NCBI GenBank assembly: GCA_035447065.1
Contig: DAOTGJ010000008.1
Location: 1-64,000 of the forward strand
DNA length: 64,000 nucleotides
Direction of reading: 5' to 3'
Source of the DNA: CALEMW01 sp035447065
GTDB taxonomy: Bacteria > Krumholzibacteriota > Krumholzibacteriia > LZORAL124-64-63
Position numbers and translations under genes: made by a program. The notes under the pieces were generated by a model. It had not been told where the DNA came from. It did no database searches and was given only the letters and a program-made list of their open reading frames with translations. The first letter of the stretch is position 1. The number at the start of each line of letters is the position of its first letter. Shown piece after piece: positions 40,431 through 49,619 of the stretch.

Positions 40431-40436
40431 TAGGCT
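40431..40436 (+). promoter_or_regulatory. -10-like element close to ATG (possible leaderless mRNA)
   Basis: TAGGCT ends 7 bases before the ATG at 40444. If used, transcription would begin at or next to the start codon. No Shine-Dalgarno is visible in that space, in agreement. Confidence 0.3.
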
Positions 40437-40443
40437 GCGCGGC

Positions 40444-41571
40444 ATGACCGCACCGCCTCCCACCACCCGCCTCGCGTCCGTGGACGCCCTGCGCGGCCTG
40501 ACCATGGCCGCCATGATCGTGGTCAACAATCCCGGCTCCTGGAGCGCCATGCATCCCTGGCTGCGCCACGCGCCCTGGGGCGGCTGGCCGCGGCCGGCGG
40601 ACCTGATCTTCCCCACGTTCCTGTTCCTGGTGGGCGTGTCCACGGCGCTGGCGCTGGGCCGGCGGCTGGATGCGGGCGCGTCCCGGGCCGACGTGACCCG
40701 CGCCGCCCTGCGCCGCGCCGGCGGCCTGGTCCTGCTGGGCGTGCTGCTGAACCTGTATCCGGAATTCGATGCGGGAACCGTGCGCCTGCCCGGCGTTCTG
40801 CAGCGCATCGCCGTGGTGTTCGCGGGGTGCGCCCTGGCGTATCCGCGCCTGGGGCCGCACGGGCTCACGGCGACGGCCGCCGCGCTGATCGCGGGCTACG
40901 GCGCGCTGCTGGCCTGGGCGCCCGTGCCCGGCGCGGGCGGGCCCGTGCTGACGCCGGACGCGAGCCTGCCGACGTGGCTGGACGACCGCCTGCTGGGCGC
41001 CCACGCCTGGCGCGGCCCCGGGGATCCGGAGGGCCTGCTCTCCACCCTGCCGGCGCTGGCCCACGGCCTGCTGGGCGTGTGGGTGGGACGGAAGCTGCGG
41101 CGGGGCGGTCCGCCGCTGGCAGGCGCCGTGCGCATGGCGGCGGTGGGCGCGGGGCTGGTCCTGGGGGGAATCGGCTGGACGGCGTGGCAGCCGCCGGCCA
41201 AGGAGATCTGGACGCCCTCCTACGCGCTGCTCACCGCGGGCGCCTCCCTGCTGCTGCTGGCGGCCTGCCGGGCGGGGTTCGACGGGGTGGCCGGCGGTCG
41301 CGCCCCCTCCCTGCTCACGCTGCTGGGCCGCCGCGCGCTCACGGCCTTCGTGGCCGCGCACCTGATCTCCGACACCGCCATCCGCGTGCTGCGCTGGACC
41401 ACGGCCGACGGTGGCGAGACATCGCTGCACCACTGGCTGAAGGCGTGGCTCTGGGACGGGTGGCTGCCGCCGCAGGCGGCATCGCTGGCAGCGTCGCTCG
41501 CGCTGCTGGGACTGATCACGGCCGGACTGTGGCTGTGGGAGCAGCGACGCGCGGACATCACCAGAGCCTGA
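40444..41571 (+). CDS. HGSNAT/YeiB-like acyltransferase-type membrane protein (DUF1624/DUF5009)
   Basis: 375 residues with about ten membrane helices. The N-terminus 'RLASVDALRGLTMAAMIVVNNPGSW' and 'WLRHAPWGGWPRPADLIFPTFLFLVGVSTALAL' match the heparan-alpha-glucosaminide N-acetyltransferase-like family (DUF1624/DUF5009), including the conserved His before W-x-G and the DLIFP motif. These proteins are thought to transfer acyl groups across the membrane to a glycan. The substrate here is unknown. The last 14 bases overlap the end of the convergent phospholipase gene. Confidence 0.88.
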   Translation: MTAPPPTTRLASVDALRGLTMAAMIVVNNPGSWSAMHPWLRHAPWGGWPRPADLIFPTFLFLVGVSTALALGRRLDAGASRADVTRAALRRAGGLVLLGVLLNLYPEFDAGTVRLPGVLQRIAVVFAGCALAYPRLGPHGLTATAAALIAGYGALLAWAPVPGAGGPVLTPDASLPTWLDDRLLGAHAWRGPGDPEGLLSTLPALAHGLLGVWVGRKLRRGGPPLAGAVRMAAVGAGLVLGGIGWTAWQPPAKEIWTPSYALLTAGASLLLLAACRAGFDGVAGGRAPSLLTLLGRRALTAFVAAHLISDTAIRVLRWTTADGGETSLHHWLKAWLWDGWLPPQAASLAASLALLGLITAGLWLWEQRRADITRA

Positions 41572-42148
41572 GCCCCAGCCGCACGGTGTCCTGCCGCCGC
41601 CGGTAATCGATCAGCGACTCCCCCGTCCCCTTCACCCACTGCACGAAGAACGCGTACGGCGGCTGCGGACCCGCGAACGGGGCCCGGCCCAGCCAGCCCG
41701 GCGTGTGGCTCAGCGATGCCTCCACCCGCGTCACGAACCCCGACGCATCCGGCGACGCGATCAGACTCAGCCGACCCTCGGTGCGGCTCCGCGAGGCCGG
41801 TCCGCGCCGCGGCGTCCAGATCAGGCTGAGACGGCCGTGGCCCGCGTGGGCGGCCAGGTCGGGATTGTCGGACTCCACGTTGAACGGCACCCAGGCCAGC
41901 AGCTCCGCCGACCAGGCGCGCCGCCGCCCCGCGCCGTAGGTCAGCCCGAAGTCCACGTGGTTCCAGCTGCGCGANNNNNNNNNNNNNNNNNNNNNNNNNN
42001 NNNNNNNNNNNNNNNNNNNNNNNNNNNNNNNNNNNNNNNNNNNNNNNNNNNNNNNNNNNNNNNNNNNNNNNNNNACGGCGGCCTGGAGCGGGGCCGCGGC
42101 GGTCATGGCGAAGACCGCCACCAGCAGCGGCAGCAGCATCGAGCGCAT
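41558..42148 (-). CDS. pldA: Outer-membrane phospholipase A (OMPLA), interrupted by gap
   Basis: The 5' part (42148-42075) gives signal peptide MRSMLLPLLVAVFAMTAAAPLQAA. After the 100-N gap the 3' part (41974-41558) gives 'SRSWNHVDFGLTYG', 'ELLAWVPFNVESDNPDL', 'GRLSLIWTPRRG' and the C-terminal 'YAFFVQWVKGTGESLIDYRRRQDTVRLGLRLW'. 'RSWN' (catalytic Asn) and 'GxGESLIDYxxxQ' are OMPLA hallmarks. OMPLA is a 12-strand barrel that hydrolyses phospholipids in the outer leaflet as a Ca2+-bound dimer. The catalytic His-x-Ser-Asn-Gly segment lies in the gap. Because only 24 residues precede it, the gap must stand for well over 100 real bases. TGATG couples it to the DUF2270 gene. Confidence 0.88.
   Translation of the reverse strand: MRSMLLPLLVAVFAMTAAAPLQAAXXXXXXXXXXXXXXXXXXXXXXXXXXXXXXXXXXSRSWNHVDFGLTYGAGRRRAWSAELLAWVPFNVESDNPDLAAHAGHGRLSLIWTPRRGPASRSRTEGRLSLIASPDASGFVTRVEASLSHTPGWLGRAPFAGPQPPYAFFVQWVKGTGESLIDYRRRQDTVRLGLRLW
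41975..42074. other. Assembly gap (100 N) inside pldA
   Basis: Exactly 100 N. Flanks are both coding for the same phospholipase but are not duplicated. By comparison with the family, on the order of 100 residues are missing, so the true gap is longer than 100 bases. Confidence 0.97.
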
Positions 42149-42900
42149 CAGGCATCCAGATCCGGAACGTCCTGTCCGAACTTCTCCGGATCCCGCCAGT
42201 AGGTCTGCTCCGCGGGCTGCACGCGCGGCGTGAACAGGAGCAGGCCGCCCAGGTAGAGGTAGAGGCCCGCCACCAGCGCCACCGGGATCCACCAGGGGAT
42301 GGAGCCGATGGAGAACAGGGCCGGCATCAGGGGCCGCGGATCCGCCGGCGGCAGCACGGCGGCGCGGCCCGCCCACGCCAGCAGCAGGAAGATGAAGAGG
42401 TAGCCGTAGTTGCGGCGCAGCCGCGCCTTCATGGCCTGGGCGCGCGTGATCTTGAACTTGGGGTGGAGCAGGTCCTCGGCCACGCGGCTGCCCCAGTCCT
42501 CGATGGGGCTGTGCAGGTTGCGCCGCAGGATCGGCCCGTAGAAGTTCTCCTCGATCATCCGCAGCCGCGACCGCCACATGTCGAAGAAGCGGAACCGCCG
42601 CGACTCGTGCACCAGGAACATCAGGTTGGCGTACATCCCCGTGATCAGCGTCTCCTGCCCGTAGGCCGGGTTGGAGAAGCTGAAGGTCAGGATGCCCACC
42701 GTGGCGATCAGCGCCCAGTGGGTGGTGGTGTCCATGCGCTTGCGCCACTCCAGCGTGCGCTGCAGCTCCCCGCGGTAGAAGTGCACCATGGCCGCCACGT
42801 ACTCCTGGCGGGACATGGCGTCGTCCTCGTACAGGGGCGGACGCACGGCGCGGTCGTCGTGCGCGGGGTATTCCGGGGGATCGTGGCGGAAGTCTTTCAT
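42148..42900 (-). CDS. DUF2270 integral membrane protein
   Basis: 250 residues from ATG 42900 (MKDFRHDPPEYPAHD); the longer frame to 43089 runs into the end of the next gene. 'MVHFYRGELQRTLEWRKRMDTTTHWALIATVGILTFSFSN' and 'FLVHESRRFRFFDMWRSRLRMIEENFYGPIL', then 'HSPIEDWGSRVAEDLLHPKFKITRAQAMKARLRRNYGYLFIFLLLAW' are the DUF2270 family sequence. There are four membrane helices in two pairs. The function is unknown. It shares one base (TGATG) with pldA, so the two are translated together. Confidence 0.9.
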   Translation of the reverse strand: MKDFRHDPPEYPAHDDRAVRPPLYEDDAMSRQEYVAAMVHFYRGELQRTLEWRKRMDTTTHWALIATVGILTFSFSNPAYGQETLITGMYANLMFLVHESRRFRFFDMWRSRLRMIEENFYGPILRRNLHSPIEDWGSRVAEDLLHPKFKITRAQAMKARLRRNYGYLFIFLLLAWAGRAAVLPPADPRPLMPALFSIGSIPWWIPVALVAGLYLYLGGLLLFTPRVQPAEQTYWRDPEKFGQDVPDLDA

Positions 42901-42958
42901 GATCCGCCGATCATAGTCCCGGACCGCCCGCGGGGGCAAGCCGATCCCCGGCCGCGGC

Positions 42959-45912
42959 TCAGCGGCCCACCACCACCCGCGCCACCCGGACCTCCTCGGC
43001 CCCGCCCCGCCGCAGGCCCACCCGTGCGAAGTACACGCCCGACGGCGCCGCGCGGCCGCGTTCGTCGCGGCCGTCCCAGACGACGACATGCTCGCCCGCG
43101 TCGCGGCCGCCCTGCAGCACCGAGCGCACCGCGCGTCCGCGCACGTCCAGGATGCGCACGTCCACCTCGCCGGCGGCGGCCAGGGCGAAGGACACGGTGG
43201 TCGGTCCGTTGGAGGGGTTGGGCCCGAGAGCGCGGATCGCCAGGGCGCCCGCGCCCGACCGGACCAGCCCGTCGCCCACGGCCACCACGTCGTCCCACGT
43301 GCAGTCCAGGCAGCCGGTGCGCCAGGCGTCGTAGCCCCCCTGGGGCCAGGCCCGCAGACCCAGGCCGTTGTCCGCGCTGTTCAGGGAATACACGCGCAGC
43401 GTGCCGGGCAGGACCAGCTCCAGCATGCCGTCGCCGTCCAGGTCCTCCAGCACGCCGGTGCCCGTGCCGGACGCGGCGCCCTCCAGCGGCCAGGCCGGAT
43501 GATGCGCGTCGCCGAGCACGAAGGCGTCCACGTTGCCCGCGGCATCCATGAACAGATGCTGCCAGCCGTATTGGGCCAGATGCCATCCCGCCAGCGGCTG
43601 CCCCACCGACGCGGCCGGGAGGGTCTGCGGCCACGTGGGATGGCTCTCGGCGCCGTCCCATTGCAGCGAGTGCGCCACGTTGAACGAGGCCGACGGTTCG
43701 GCCGTGGCCACGAAGATCTCCAGAGGCGAGAAGGCCACGAAGTCCTGCACCGCCGTGGGCTGGCCCAGCCGTCGCCCGGCGGGCTCGGTCCAGGGCCAGG
43801 CGGGGCCGTAGGGCGTGCCGTCGGCGAGCACCACGTGGAGCTGGTCCCCCGCGCTGAAGATGATCTCGCGCACGCCCGGCGTGCCGGTGCCCGACTCGCC
43901 CGCCATGGCCCCCAGCACCACGGCCGTGGTCAGCTCGCGGGTCGGATCGGACCAGACCGTGGTGGTGGTGCTGGTCCCCAACCCGATGACCTTCACGGCA
44001 TGGGTCAGGCCCACCACCAGCTCCGTGTCGCCGTCGCCGTCCAGGTCGGCCGCGGCCACCGGGCCGCCGGGTTCGCCGTCGCCGGGGTTGAAGAGGACGG
44101 GGAAGCCGCCGGCCGTGCTGCCGTCGGCGCGCAGGACCGTGACGGCGCCAGGCGCCGCCGCGATCACGTCCAGGTGCGCCAGCCCGGTCACCTGCGCCAG
44201 GGACACGAAGCGCGGGGCCGCGCCGTTCACCAGCACGGGCCACTGGCCCTCGTGGGGCCGGCCCTGGCTGTCGTAGGCCTTGATGCCCGCCGCCGTGGTC
44301 ACGAAGATCTCCTGCTCGCCGTCGCCGTTCACGTCGCCCGCGGCCACGTGGCCGAAGCCCGCCACCACGTCGCGGCCCAGGGTCACGGGGAAGCCGGGCC
44401 GAGGGTCCAGGTGGCCGTCGTAGGCGTGGAGCTTCCGCGCCGCGGGGTCCACCCAGAGCAGGTCCCGCAGGCCGTCGCCTTCCAGGTCCGTCAGGCAGAG
44501 GTCGCCGTCGCCGTCGGGCAGGTCGGCGAGCAGACGGGGGTAGCCGGAGTCGCCGAACCACTCGGCGTGGAAGAGCTCGCGGTAGCCGTCCGGGNNNNNN
44601 NNNNNNNNNNNNNNNNNNNNNNNNNNNNNNNNNNNNNNNNNNNNNNNNNNNNNNNNNNNNNNNNNNNNNNNNNNNNNNNNNNNNNNNNNNNNNNGTAGCC
44701 GGAGTCGCCGAACCACTCGGCGTGGAAGAGCTCGCGGTAGCCGTCCGGGGTCAGGGTGCGGTCCAGGTAGGCCAGGCGGCCGTCGTAGGGCTGGAGGGCC
44801 ACCGGGCCGGAGAGGTCGGCCAGGGCCGTGTTCCGGATCGTCTCGGAGGTCCAGTCGCCGTCGGGGTCGGCGTCCACCGGACGGAGCACCACGACCTGAT
44901 CGCCGCCGCTCCAGTGGCAGAGGATGCCCAGCCCGTCCGCGTCGTAGAACGGGTGATCCTGGGTCAGGAAGATCCCCAGGCCCGGATCGCCCCAATCGCG
45001 GCCGGCGTTGGCTGAGCGGGGAAGGACCATGCCGTCCAGGGTGAACAAGCCGTCCTCCACGCGCGCGCCGGCGGTGACCAGGAGCTCGGCGGTGCCGGGC
45101 TTGGCCACGATGCTCGGGCCACGGGAATAGGACATGCGCTCGCCCGACGCGAGCTCCCGGTAGACCCCGTCCCAGCGCGACGATGCGCCGCGCTGATCCG
45201 CGCCGCGGTAGCGGATGCTCAGCGGATCGCCCATGGCGCCGCTCTCCTCCCAGACCACGTGGACCCAATCGCCGGCGGCCGTGGTCACGTCCGGGGAGCG
45301 GACCGAGCCGGCCGCGGGAGGCGGCGCCAGCTGGTAGGGCGTCTCCATGCTGGCGGCCTGGTCCGTGGACCGGGCGAACCACAGGCCGCGCGCGCCGGGG
45401 GCGCCGCGCTCGTAGGCCACCGAGAGGTACCAGTCCGCGTGCAGGGAGGCGTCGGTGGCCAGGGCGATGGCGCCGAAGGTGTCGCTGAAGGCCGCGTCCA
45501 CGCCGGTGATGTCCCAGGACGGGGTCGCTGCGGCGGGATCCAGCACCGCCACCTGCACGGCGTCGAAGGTGATCACGTTGCCCGCCGTCTGGAAGGTCTG
45601 GCGGTAGGCCACCAGGATGCGGTCGGCGCCCTGGGACACGTAGACGGCGTCGTAGCCGGCCAGATGCTCCACCGGATCGTTCGGATCCCCATGCGAGACC
45701 CAGGTGGTCCAGTGGGAGCCGCCGTCGCTGCTGCGGCGGATGGTGATCACGCCGTCGCCGTGAAGCAGGGCGAAGAGCTCGCCGTCCGGGGCGTTGATCA
45801 GGGCGAAGGCGACGCCGGTCTCGTCCACCTGGACGGGATCGCCCTCCCACTGGGCCACGGCCGGAACCGTCGTGAGGATGAGGAGCAGGATGCAGAGCAG
45901 TCGACGGATCAT
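42959..45912 (-). CDS. Secreted FG-GAP repeat protein with FlgD-like tail (one gene, false gap inside)
   Basis: Signal peptide MIRRLLCILLLILTTVPAVA at 45912. Residues ~20-400 form a sialidase-like propeller ('SDGGSHWTTWVSHGDPNDP', 'RSANAGRDWGDPGLG'). FG-GAP/VCBS repeats follow: 'LCLTDLEGDGLRDLLWVD', 'AAGDVNGDGEQEIFVTTAAG', 'AAADLDGDGDTELVVGL', 'LEDLDGDGMLELVLPG'. The C-terminus is a FlgD-like domain ('LGPNPSNGPTTVSFALA', 'GEHVVVWDGRDERGRAAPSGVYFARV'). The 100-N run is flanked by identical 55-base ends. Removing 155 bases joins the two halves in frame and leaves 2799 bases, exactly 933 codons. The protein is probably an exported surface protein; no catalytic residues are evident. Confidence 0.88.
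44540..44749. repeat. 55-bp direct repeat flanking a 100-N gap (unmerged contig overlap)
   Basis: Positions 44540-44594 and 44695-44749 are identical over 55 bases, immediately on either side of the N-run 44595-44694. This is the pattern of two contigs that share a k-mer-sized end but were scaffolded without merging. It is not a biological repeat: collapsing it restores one open frame. Confidence 0.93.
44595..44694. other. Assembly gap (100 N), artificial
   Basis: Exactly 100 N between duplicated 55-base ends (see 44540-44749). No sequence is actually missing: overlapping the ends yields a continuous coding frame. Confidence 0.95.
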
Positions 45913-46010
45913 GGGGGTCTCCCGGATGGAACGCGAAGGGCGGGGAACGGCGTGCTCCCCCTCTCGAATCCATCACGCGATGTCGGGCGGGAGATCCGGG
46001 CGGACTTTTT

Positions 46011-48320
46011 TCACCGATTCCGGGAGCGGGCGGCCGCCAGCTCCTCCAGGTGCCCCTGGGTGGTGCGGACGCGCCAGTGGTCCGGGCCGAAGGCGGCGCG
46101 CAGGCCCTCCAGGCTGCCGCGCAGCACCGGCTCCGCCTCATCCAGCCGGTCCAGACGGGCCAGGGAGTGCCCCAGGGCCGCGGCGGCGATGTGGCGGCGG
46201 GGGTGGTCGGCGCCCAGGGCGGCCTCGGCCACGGCCACCGCGCGCCGATGGTGAGGGAGGGCCTCCTGGTAGCGTCCCAGGTCGCCCAGCTGCAGGGCCA
46301 GGTTGTGCTCCGCGGCGATGACGTAGGGGCTGTCCGGCCCGTGCACGCGGGTGCGCACGTCCAGGGACAGGCGCGCCATGGCCAGGCCGTCCTCGTGGCG
46401 GCCCAGGGCGCGGTAGACCGCGGCCAGGTTGTTCACGGCGATGAGGGTGGACGGGTGATCCGTGCCCAGGGTCCGTTCCCGTTCCTGGAACACGCGCTCG
46501 GCCAGGGGCAGCGCCTCCTCGGCGCGCTCGAGCTGGAGCAGCACCACGGCCAGGTTCATGCGCGTGGCCAGGATGCTCTCGGGGTCCGTGTCCGGCAGCG
46601 CCTCCGAGAGCTCCAGGGCGTCGCGGTAGGCCGCGGCCGCGGCCTCCAGTTCGCCGCGGGCCTCCGCCACGGTGCCGCGCACGTGCAGGGCCTCGGCGCG
46701 GGCGGGGGCGCGGGGCGCCAGGGCGGCGATCTCCGCCTCCAGCTCCGCCACCAGGGCGTCCGCCTCCGCCAGGCGGCCGTCGGCCACCTCGAACTGGAGC
46801 AGGTTGCGCAGGGCGGTCACACGTCCAAGATCATCGGCGATGCCGCGGGTCAGGGCATAGGCGCGGCGGTGGTGGCCGCCCGCCTCCTCGTACAGGCCCA
46901 GGCCTTCGTAGGTGGTGCCCAGGGTGGCGTGCACGCGGGCGGCGGCGTCGGGCTGGTCGGCGAGCAGGGAATCCACGCGGGACGACGCGCGGCCCAGCAC
47001 CTGGGCCACCTTCACGTCGCCGCCCTCGGCCCAGGGATCCGGAGCCTCCAGCATGTCGGTGAGGAAGGCGCTCACGGCGGCGGCGCGCGCGGCCTCGCGG
47101 TCCGCCGCCCGGCGCGCCCGATCGGCGGCCACCCAGCCGCGCACGGACACGCCCAGCCCCAGCACCAGCGCCAGCGCCGCGATCGCCAGGCCGGCCGTGA
47201 GCCCGCGGTTCCGCGCCGCGAAGGAGCGCACCTGGTAGGCCGTGGACGGCGGCCGCGCCGCGATGGGCTCCGCGGCGAGGAAGCGTTCCAGGTCGTCGGC
47301 CAGCAGCGCGGCCGATCCGTAGCGCCGCGCGGCGTCCTTCTCCAGGCACTTCCCCACGATCACGCCCAGCGCCGCCGGCACGCCCGGCGCGCGGTCCGTC
47401 AGCGACGGCGCCGGCACGGTCTCCAGCACCCGCACCGCCTCGGCCAGGTTGCGCTCGTCCACCGGCTGGGGCGGAGCGCCGGCCAGCACCTCGTACATGA
47501 GCACGCCCAGGGCGTACACGTCGGTGCGGGCGTCCACGGCGTCGTGGTCGCCGCGGAGCTGCTCGGGGCTCATGGAGACCAGGGTGCCCAGCATCTGCCC
47601 GGCCTCGGACTGGAGGGTGGCGTGCACGTCGGCGTCGGTGATGCGCGCCACGCCGAAGTCCAGCACCTTGGGCCGACCGTCGGGCCCCACCAGGATGTTG
47701 GCCGGCTTCAGGTCGCGGTGCACCACGTGGTGGCGGTGGGCGTGATCCACGGCGCGGGCGATGCGCGCGAAGAGCCGCGCCGCACCCGCGGCGTCCAGCC
47801 CCAGCCGCCGCGCGTGGTGGGTCACCGGCTCGCCGTCCACCAGCTCCATGGCGATGTACGGCTGCGGCCCCAGCCCCAGATCCGCGGTGCCGGCCTCGTA
47901 CACCGTGGCGATGTCGGGATGGTCCAGCCGCGCCAGCGCCTGCGACTCGCGCCGGAAGCGCTGCAGCGCCTCCCGCGAGGGCATGCCGCTGCGGATCACC
48001 TTCAGCGCCACCGCGCGGTCCGGCGCCTTCTGCCGCGCCGCGAAGACCACGCCCATCCCGCCGCTGGCGATGACGCCCGTGACCCGGTAGTTGCCGAACT
48101 CGCGCCCCACCCACGCCGACTCGTCGATGGCCGCCGCGGGCGGCGGCCGGTCCAGCACGCCGCCGCCGTCGCGGTCGGCGTCCAGCAGGCCGCGCAGCTC
48201 GCGCGCCAGCTCCGGGTCATCGGCGCAGCGCGCGGCCACGAAGGCTGCGCGCGCGGCCTCGTCCAGATCCACGCACTCCAGGAAGAGCTCGCGGGCGCGG
48301 CGGAAGCGGTCGCCGCTCAT
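46011..48320 (-). CDS. Transmembrane Ser/Thr protein kinase with TPR sensor domain
   Basis: 769 residues from ATG 48320. The cytoplasmic kinase domain (~78-350) has all key elements: G-loop 'IASGGMGVVFAA', Lys107 (VALKVI), catalytic 'HRDLKPANIL' (Asp203) and 'DFGVAR' (Asp221), with 'SPEQLRGD' as the activation-segment end. One membrane helix lies at ~374-396. The rest (~430-760) is a chain of TPR repeats ('LGTDHPSTLIAVNNLAAVYRALGRHEDGLAMARLSL', 'SPYVIAAEHNLALQLGDLGRYQEALPHHRRAV'), likely on the far side of the membrane. The N-terminal ~70 residues form a short helical cap. It overlaps the sigma-factor gene by 4 bases (ATGA). Kinases of this type are Hanks-type eukaryote-like kinases. Confidence 0.93.
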   Translation of the reverse strand: MSGDRFRRARELFLECVDLDEAARAAFVAARCADDPELARELRGLLDADRDGGGVLDRPPPAAAIDESAWVGREFGNYRVTGVIASGGMGVVFAARQKAPDRAVALKVIRSGMPSREALQRFRRESQALARLDHPDIATVYEAGTADLGLGPQPYIAMELVDGEPVTHHARRLGLDAAGAARLFARIARAVDHAHRHHVVHRDLKPANILVGPDGRPKVLDFGVARITDADVHATLQSEAGQMLGTLVSMSPEQLRGDHDAVDARTDVYALGVLMYEVLAGAPPQPVDERNLAEAVRVLETVPAPSLTDRAPGVPAALGVIVGKCLEKDAARRYGSAALLADDLERFLAAEPIAARPPSTAYQVRSFAARNRGLTAGLAIAALALVLGLGVSVRGWVAADRARRAADREAARAAAVSAFLTDMLEAPDPWAEGGDVKVAQVLGRASSRVDSLLADQPDAAARVHATLGTTYEGLGLYEEAGGHHRRAYALTRGIADDLGRVTALRNLLQFEVADGRLAEADALVAELEAEIAALAPRAPARAEALHVRGTVAEARGELEAAAAAYRDALELSEALPDTDPESILATRMNLAVVLLQLERAEEALPLAERVFQERERTLGTDHPSTLIAVNNLAAVYRALGRHEDGLAMARLSLDVRTRVHGPDSPYVIAAEHNLALQLGDLGRYQEALPHHRRAVAVAEAALGADHPRRHIAAAALGHSLARLDRLDEAEPVLRGSLEGLRAAFGPDHWRVRTTQGHLEELAAARSRNR

Positions 48321-48850
48321 GAGCGCCCCCCCTCCAGCTCCTTGTGCAGCCACGCCCGCACGAAGGCCCAGCGCCGGCGCACCGTGCGCTCGTTCACCTC
48401 CAGCACCGCGGCCACCTCCTGGTCCGTGAGCCCGCCGAAGAACTTGAGCTCCACCAGCTCGCGGTCTTCGGGCGCACGTTCGTCGAGCCTGTCCAGAGCC
48501 CGGTCCAGATCCAGCAGGTCCACGTCGGGGTCCTGGCCCGGAAGCGTGTCCGAAAGGGTCACGCGCACCAGGTCGCCGCCGCGCTTGAGGCGGTCGCGGC
48601 CGCGGGCGTGGTCCACCAGGATGCGGCGGATCTGGCGGCTGGCCACGCGCAGGAAGTGGAGGCGGTCGGCCCAGGCGTCGTTCCGCTGGGCGGCCAGCTT
48701 CAGGTACACCTCGTGGACCAGGGCGGTGGGCTGGAGCGTGTGGCCGCCGCGCTCGGAGCGCAGGGCGTGGGCGGCCAGGGCGCGCAGCTCGGCGTAGGCG
48801 CGCTCCAGGGCGAGGTCGGTGGAGGGAGTGGCGTCGTCGTCGCGGGTCAC
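48317..48850 (-). CDS. ECF-family sigma factor (kinase-associated)
   Basis: 177 residues from GTG 48850, with GGAG upstream. Region 2 is 'AYAELRALAAHALRSERGGHTLQPTALVHEVYLKL' to 'FLRVASRQIRRILVDHARGRDRLKRGG'. Region 4 is 'DLDRALDRLDERAPEDRELVELKFFGGLTDQEVAAVLEVNERTVRRRWAFVRAWLHKEL'. This is the ECF-like group (sigma-70 PF07638 type) regularly found next to Ser/Thr kinases in place of an anti-sigma factor. It directs RNA polymerase to a small regulon, presumably in response to the kinase. An extended -10 lies at 48893-48901. Confidence 0.92.
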   Translation of the reverse strand: MTRDDDATPSTDLALERAYAELRALAAHALRSERGGHTLQPTALVHEVYLKLAAQRNDAWADRLHFLRVASRQIRRILVDHARGRDRLKRGGDLVRVTLSDTLPGQDPDVDLLDLDRALDRLDERAPEDRELVELKFFGGLTDQEVAAVLEVNERTVRRRWAFVRAWLHKELEGGRS

Positions 48851-48892
48851 GGCGGCTCCGGGGCTGGCGATTCGGGAGCGTGATCATCCTCG

Positions 48893-48901
48893 ATGATACC
48901 A
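48893..48901 (-). promoter_or_regulatory. Extended -10 element for the sigma/kinase operon
   Basis: The minus strand reads TGGTATCAT (TGn plus TATCAT), about 42 bases before the GTG start at 48850, within the 67-base gap after the upstream membrane-protein gene. Confidence 0.5.
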
Positions 48902-48917
48902 CACCCCGCCCGCGCCG

Positions 48918-49511
48918 TCAGCGCGCCGCCCGCCGCCTCCCCCGCGCCTCCGCCCGCGCCATGAGCAGCATCAGCCCGCCCGTGCAGGCGATGGCCCGCA
49001 CCGCGTACACCACGGCCAGCGTCCCCTTGCTGGACAGCAGGGCCAGCACCGGCGACAGCAGGAGCGCCGCCCACACCGCGAACGACTCGCTGTTCTCGTC
49101 CGACGTCCACAGCCGGTGCACCACCGGCGCGTAGGAGATCACCAGGATGAGCTGGATGAGCAGGTTGGCCGAGGCGTGGCGCCGCGTCAGCGCCCAGAAG
49201 ACCAGGATGGCGAGCACCGCCCCGAGGCAGAGAAGGTCGAAGCGCGTGAACCGCGTGCTGCGGTCGCCCCAGACCAGGATCGCCGCGGCCACGTAGGCGC
49301 AGAGGATCAGGTCCGAGGAGTTGAGGATGTTGTCGGTCAGGGAGTAGTCCCCGTCCAGGAGGTAGGTGCCCAGGCTGCCCGCCACCGCCACGGTGAAGAA
49401 CACCCACATGGCCAGGGCCGGCCGGATGGCGCCCCGCCGCAGAAGCACCGTGGTGCGCACGGCGATGAAGAGGTTGATGGCGAGCACGGACACGATGGAG
49501 AAGGTGCGCAC
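48918..49511 (-). CDS. Six-helix membrane protein of unknown function
   Basis: 197 residues, about six hydrophobic segments spread over the whole length ('SIVSVLAINLFIAV', 'LAMWVFFTVAVAGSLGTYLL', 'LILCAYVAAAILVWG', 'LLCLGAVLAILVFWAL', 'LLIQLILVISYAPVV'). Polar loop elements are 'DYSLTDNILNSSD' and 'TSDENSESFAVW'. ATG 49511 is preceded by a GAGG-like site. The pattern of an acidic-Asn loop between helices is reminiscent of small PQ-loop-like transporters, but I cannot assign a family. Divergent from the SulP transporter. Confidence 0.72.
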   Translation of the reverse strand: MRTFSIVSVLAINLFIAVRTTVLLRRGAIRPALAMWVFFTVAVAGSLGTYLLDGDYSLTDNILNSSDLILCAYVAAAILVWGDRSTRFTRFDLLCLGAVLAILVFWALTRRHASANLLIQLILVISYAPVVHRLWTSDENSESFAVWAALLLSPVLALLSSKGTLAVVYAVRAIACTGGLMLLMARAEARGRRRAAR

Positions 49512-49619
49512 GACGGCCTCCGATCCGGGAGAGCGACGACACGGGACGCCGGAAATCTAGGCGGCGGATCCCGCGCCGCCAAGGTCCGCCGCCGGGTTGC
49601 CGAAAACCGGCCGACGGCC

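Noticed and set aside
44540..44749. Direct repeats as target-site duplications or a tandem repeat
   Set aside because: The copies abut an artificial 100-N run and, when merged, restore one reading frame; no transposase or inverted ends are present.
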